Assembly: GCA_027051315.1 (NCBI GenBank)
Contig: JALTZE010000240.1
Span: forward strand, 1 to 7,742
Reading direction: 5' to 3'
From: Micavibrio sp.
GTDB lineage: Bacteria > Pseudomonadota > Alphaproteobacteria > Micavibrionales > Micavibrionaceae
Length of the DNA stretch: 7,742 bases
Positions 6,378 to 7,742 of the stretch are shown here, one piece after another. A model generated the notes under the pieces. That model was not told the origin of the DNA. It searched no databases and saw nothing but the letters and a program-made list of their open reading frames with translations. The position numbers and the translations under genes were made by a program. Positions within the stretch are counted from its first letter, which is position 1. Every line of letters begins with the position of its first letter.

Positions 6378-7265
6378 ATGCATTATATAACATTAGTTTC
6401 ATCACAAAAATCTTTATATTCAGCACATATCGCAACAATTGAGCTTGCACTTAGTGATATGAAATATTCTCCAATATCACATCCACAATGGTTAGATAAA
6501 CACAAAGCAGCAGATATACAAATAACAGGTCGTCCTACAAAAGATGAAATGGATAAGCTAAGAATGATTATGGATAAATATAAAATAGATATTTTTTGTA
6601 CATCAGCACATAATAGAAAGAAAAAACTTATCATAGCAGATATGGACTCAACGATAATAAAAACAGAAACACTTGATGAGTTAGCGCAATATGCTGGAAT
6701 AAAAAATGAAATATCTGCAATAACGCAAAAAGCAATGAATGGAGAAATTGATTTTAAACAAGCATTAAAACAACGTGTATCTTTACTAAAAAACCTACCT
6801 GTTAGAACTCTTCAAGATACTTTAGATTCAACAATAATAAATGAAGGTGCAAAGAGATTAATAAAAACCATGAAAAATAATGGAGCAATATGTGTCCTTG
6901 TTTCTGGAGGGTTTACCTTTTTTACAGAAAAAATAGCACAAAAATCTTATTTTCATCATCATCATGGTAATATATTGGAAATATGTAATAATAAAATTAC
7001 AGGAAATGTCAAAGAACCAATATTGGATAAAGATAGTAAACTTGAATATCTTATCAAATACATAAATAGCAATAATCTTGATATATCAGAATCAATGGCT
7101 ATAGGAGATGGAGCAAATGACCTTCCTATGCTTCAATATGCAAATCTTGGTATAGGATATAAACCGAAACCATTGGTAAAAGAAAATCTGGACAATTTGA
7201 TAATTTACAGCAATCTTACTTCTGCACTATATGCACAGGGCTATAAAAAAGAAGAATTTATGTAA
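6378..7265 (+). CDS. serB: Phosphoserine phosphatase
   Basis: SerB hydrolyses O-phosphoserine to serine, the last step of the pathway whose previous step is catalysed by the nearby serC product. The 295-residue protein has an N-terminal ACT-like regulatory region (about 1-78) and a HAD-superfamily catalytic domain. Motif I is DMDST (88-92), with nucleophile Asp88 and acid/base Asp90. TETLDELA (96-103) contains the substrate-contacting Glu97. Motif II is VSGGF with Ser176. Motif III is likely Lys221 in LDKDSKLEYL. Motif IV is GDGANDLPML with Asp244 and Asp248, which bind magnesium. All catalytic residues are present, so it should be active. An unusual run of four His (193-196) sits in the loop usually written 'GFDxxxAN'. 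The start at 6378 keeps the full N-terminal domain; the upstream Shine-Dalgarno is poor (aaagaa). The next in-frame Met (28) would cut the ACT-like region. Confidence 0.95.
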   Translation: MHYITLVSSQKSLYSAHIATIELALSDMKYSPISHPQWLDKHKAADIQITGRPTKDEMDKLRMIMDKYKIDIFCTSAHNRKKKLIIADMDSTIIKTETLDELAQYAGIKNEISAITQKAMNGEIDFKQALKQRVSLLKNLPVRTLQDTLDSTIINEGAKRLIKTMKNNGAICVLVSGGFTFFTEKIAQKSYFHHHHGNILEICNNKITGNVKEPILDKDSKLEYLIKYINSNNLDISESMAIGDGANDLPMLQYANLGIGYKPKPLVKENLDNLIIYSNLTSALYAQGYKKEEFM

Positions 7266-7308
7266 ATCAACTAACTGTTTACATTTTTCAGCTATAGTCA
7301 ATTGAGTT

Positions 7309-7313
7309 GGAGG
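7309..7313 (+). promoter_or_regulatory. Strong ribosome binding site of the Clp-like gene
   Basis: GGAGG lies seven bases before the ATG at 7321. It is the best Shine-Dalgarno in the window and fixes this ATG as the start. That matters because the usual Clp N-terminal domain is missing upstream. A short imperfect stem (caact at 7268-7272 with agttg at 7305-7309) touches its first G, but I give it little weight. Confidence 0.8.
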
Positions 7314-7320
7314 AAAATAT

Positions 7321-7742
7321 ATGTCAGAAGAAGTGGAGCTTCTAATATCAGATGATGAATTAGAAGAATTAATAGAAAAATATTGTAATGATTTTACAAA
7401 GCTTGCCGCCGCAGGTCGGTATGACCCCATACATGGACGAGATGAAGAAATCGACCAAGTTATATTAATACTTCTACAAAAAGGACGAAAAAATGCTATG
7501 CTTCAGGCACCTGCAGGTGTTGGTAAAACGGCTCTTTGTGTAGGGCTTGCTCAGACAATTGTTGCGGGAAATGTCCCTGATTATCTAAAAGATGCCAGAG
7601 TTCTTGAACTTGACCTTGCTGCAATGGCAGCAGGAACAGCAAGAATATCAGAATTTCAGGGAAGAATAGTTCCTTTATTAAAAGGAATATCAGAAAGATA
7701 TTTTAGGCAAGGATACCCAAAATATATAATCTTTATAGATGA
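7321..7742 (+). CDS. Clp/Hsp100-like AAA+ ATPase lacking the Clp N-domain, 3' end outside window
   Basis: The visible 140 complete codons align with the first AAA+ module of ClpA/ClpB-type unfoldases. A 19-residue acidic start (MSEEVELLISDDELEELIE) leads directly into the module entry KYCNDFTKLAAAGRYDPIHGRDEEI (20-44). The canonical form is 'KYGxDLTxxAxxGKLDPVIGRDxEI'. Walker A is APAGVGKT (63-70). VPDYLKDARVLELDL (85-99) follows as in Clp proteins, and Walker B begins at IIFIDE (136-141), cut by the window edge. The double-psi or repeat N-domain of about 140 residues found in ClpA, ClpB and ClpC is absent. Two features differ from standard family members. The first Gly of GxxGxGKT is Ala63. 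The substrate-gripping pore loop, usually G-x-K-Y-R-G-E-F, reads GTARISEF (105-112) with no Tyr. It may be a specialised remodeller and not a general protease partner. It follows serB by 55 bases. Whether a second AAA+ domain or ClpP loop exists cannot be seen. Confidence 0.8.
   Translation, partial: MSEEVELLISDDELEELIEKYCNDFTKLAAAGRYDPIHGRDEEIDQVILILLQKGRKNAMLQAPAGVGKTALCVGLAQTIVAGNVPDYLKDARVLELDLAAMAAGTARISEFQGRIVPLLKGISERYFRQGYPKYIIFID

Noticed and set aside
6954..6965. Four tandem cat codons giving HHHH in SerB
   Set aside because: The run sits in a variable loop of an otherwise intact enzyme. It looks like a small codon-repeat expansion; no metal site can be argued from it.
7268..7310. 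Nested weak stems before the Clp-like start that could mask the Shine-Dalgarno
   Set aside because: Stems are five to six pairs with mismatches and touch only one base of GGAGG. This is within chance for AT-rich DNA and no riboswitch motif is recognised.

Overview
The window is AT-rich, low-GC bacterial DNA (well under 40% GC by eye) that reads best as the chromosome of an alphaproteobacterium. Three things point there. The block of YfgM-like protein, BamB lipoprotein and Der GTPase has the alphaproteobacterial form, including the BamB N-terminal 'GERISVL' and 'WPQSGG' signatures and a Der with an acidic linker. The phosphoserine aminotransferase is the Methanosarcina/alphaproteobacterial type. 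The ArsR-family regulator carries the typical 'GLSQSALSQHLARLR' helix. The low GC suggests a streamlined or host-associated lineage, but retained serC and serB indicate that it still makes serine. I cannot name the species.

Layout. Positions 1-296 hold the 3' part of an ArsR/SmtB-family regulator whose start lies left of the window. A 299-base gap follows with a perfect 11-bp hairpin, a 14-bp palindrome that reuses the same arm sequences, and a possible weak promoter. Positions 596-4094 are a same-strand block: a membrane-anchored YfgM/TPR-like protein, then bamB starting on the last base of that gene's stop codon (taATG), then der after 68 bases. These are envelope-biogenesis and ribosome-assembly genes. 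serC runs on the minus strand (4121-5278), convergent with der and separated from it by only 26 bases. From a 132-base divergent gap, a GT2-like glycosyltransferase (5411-6325) and then serB (6378-7265) run on the plus strand. The right edge holds the first 140 complete codons of a Clp/Hsp100-like AAA+ ATPase (from 7321) behind the clearest Shine-Dalgarno in the window.

How the genes relate. serC and serB supply the last two steps of serine synthesis (3-phosphohydroxypyruvate to phosphoserine to serine). serA is not visible, and a glycosyltransferase sits between them. Most of the window is conserved housekeeping. The least ordinary object is the truncated AAA+ gene: it has no Clp N-terminal domain, the first Walker A glycine is alanine, and the usual pore-loop tyrosine motif is absent. 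Secondary points are the cysteine layout of the ArsR regulator and the altered second G5 loop and acidic linker of Der. I see no CRISPR array, insertion sequence, tRNA, rRNA or phage gene.
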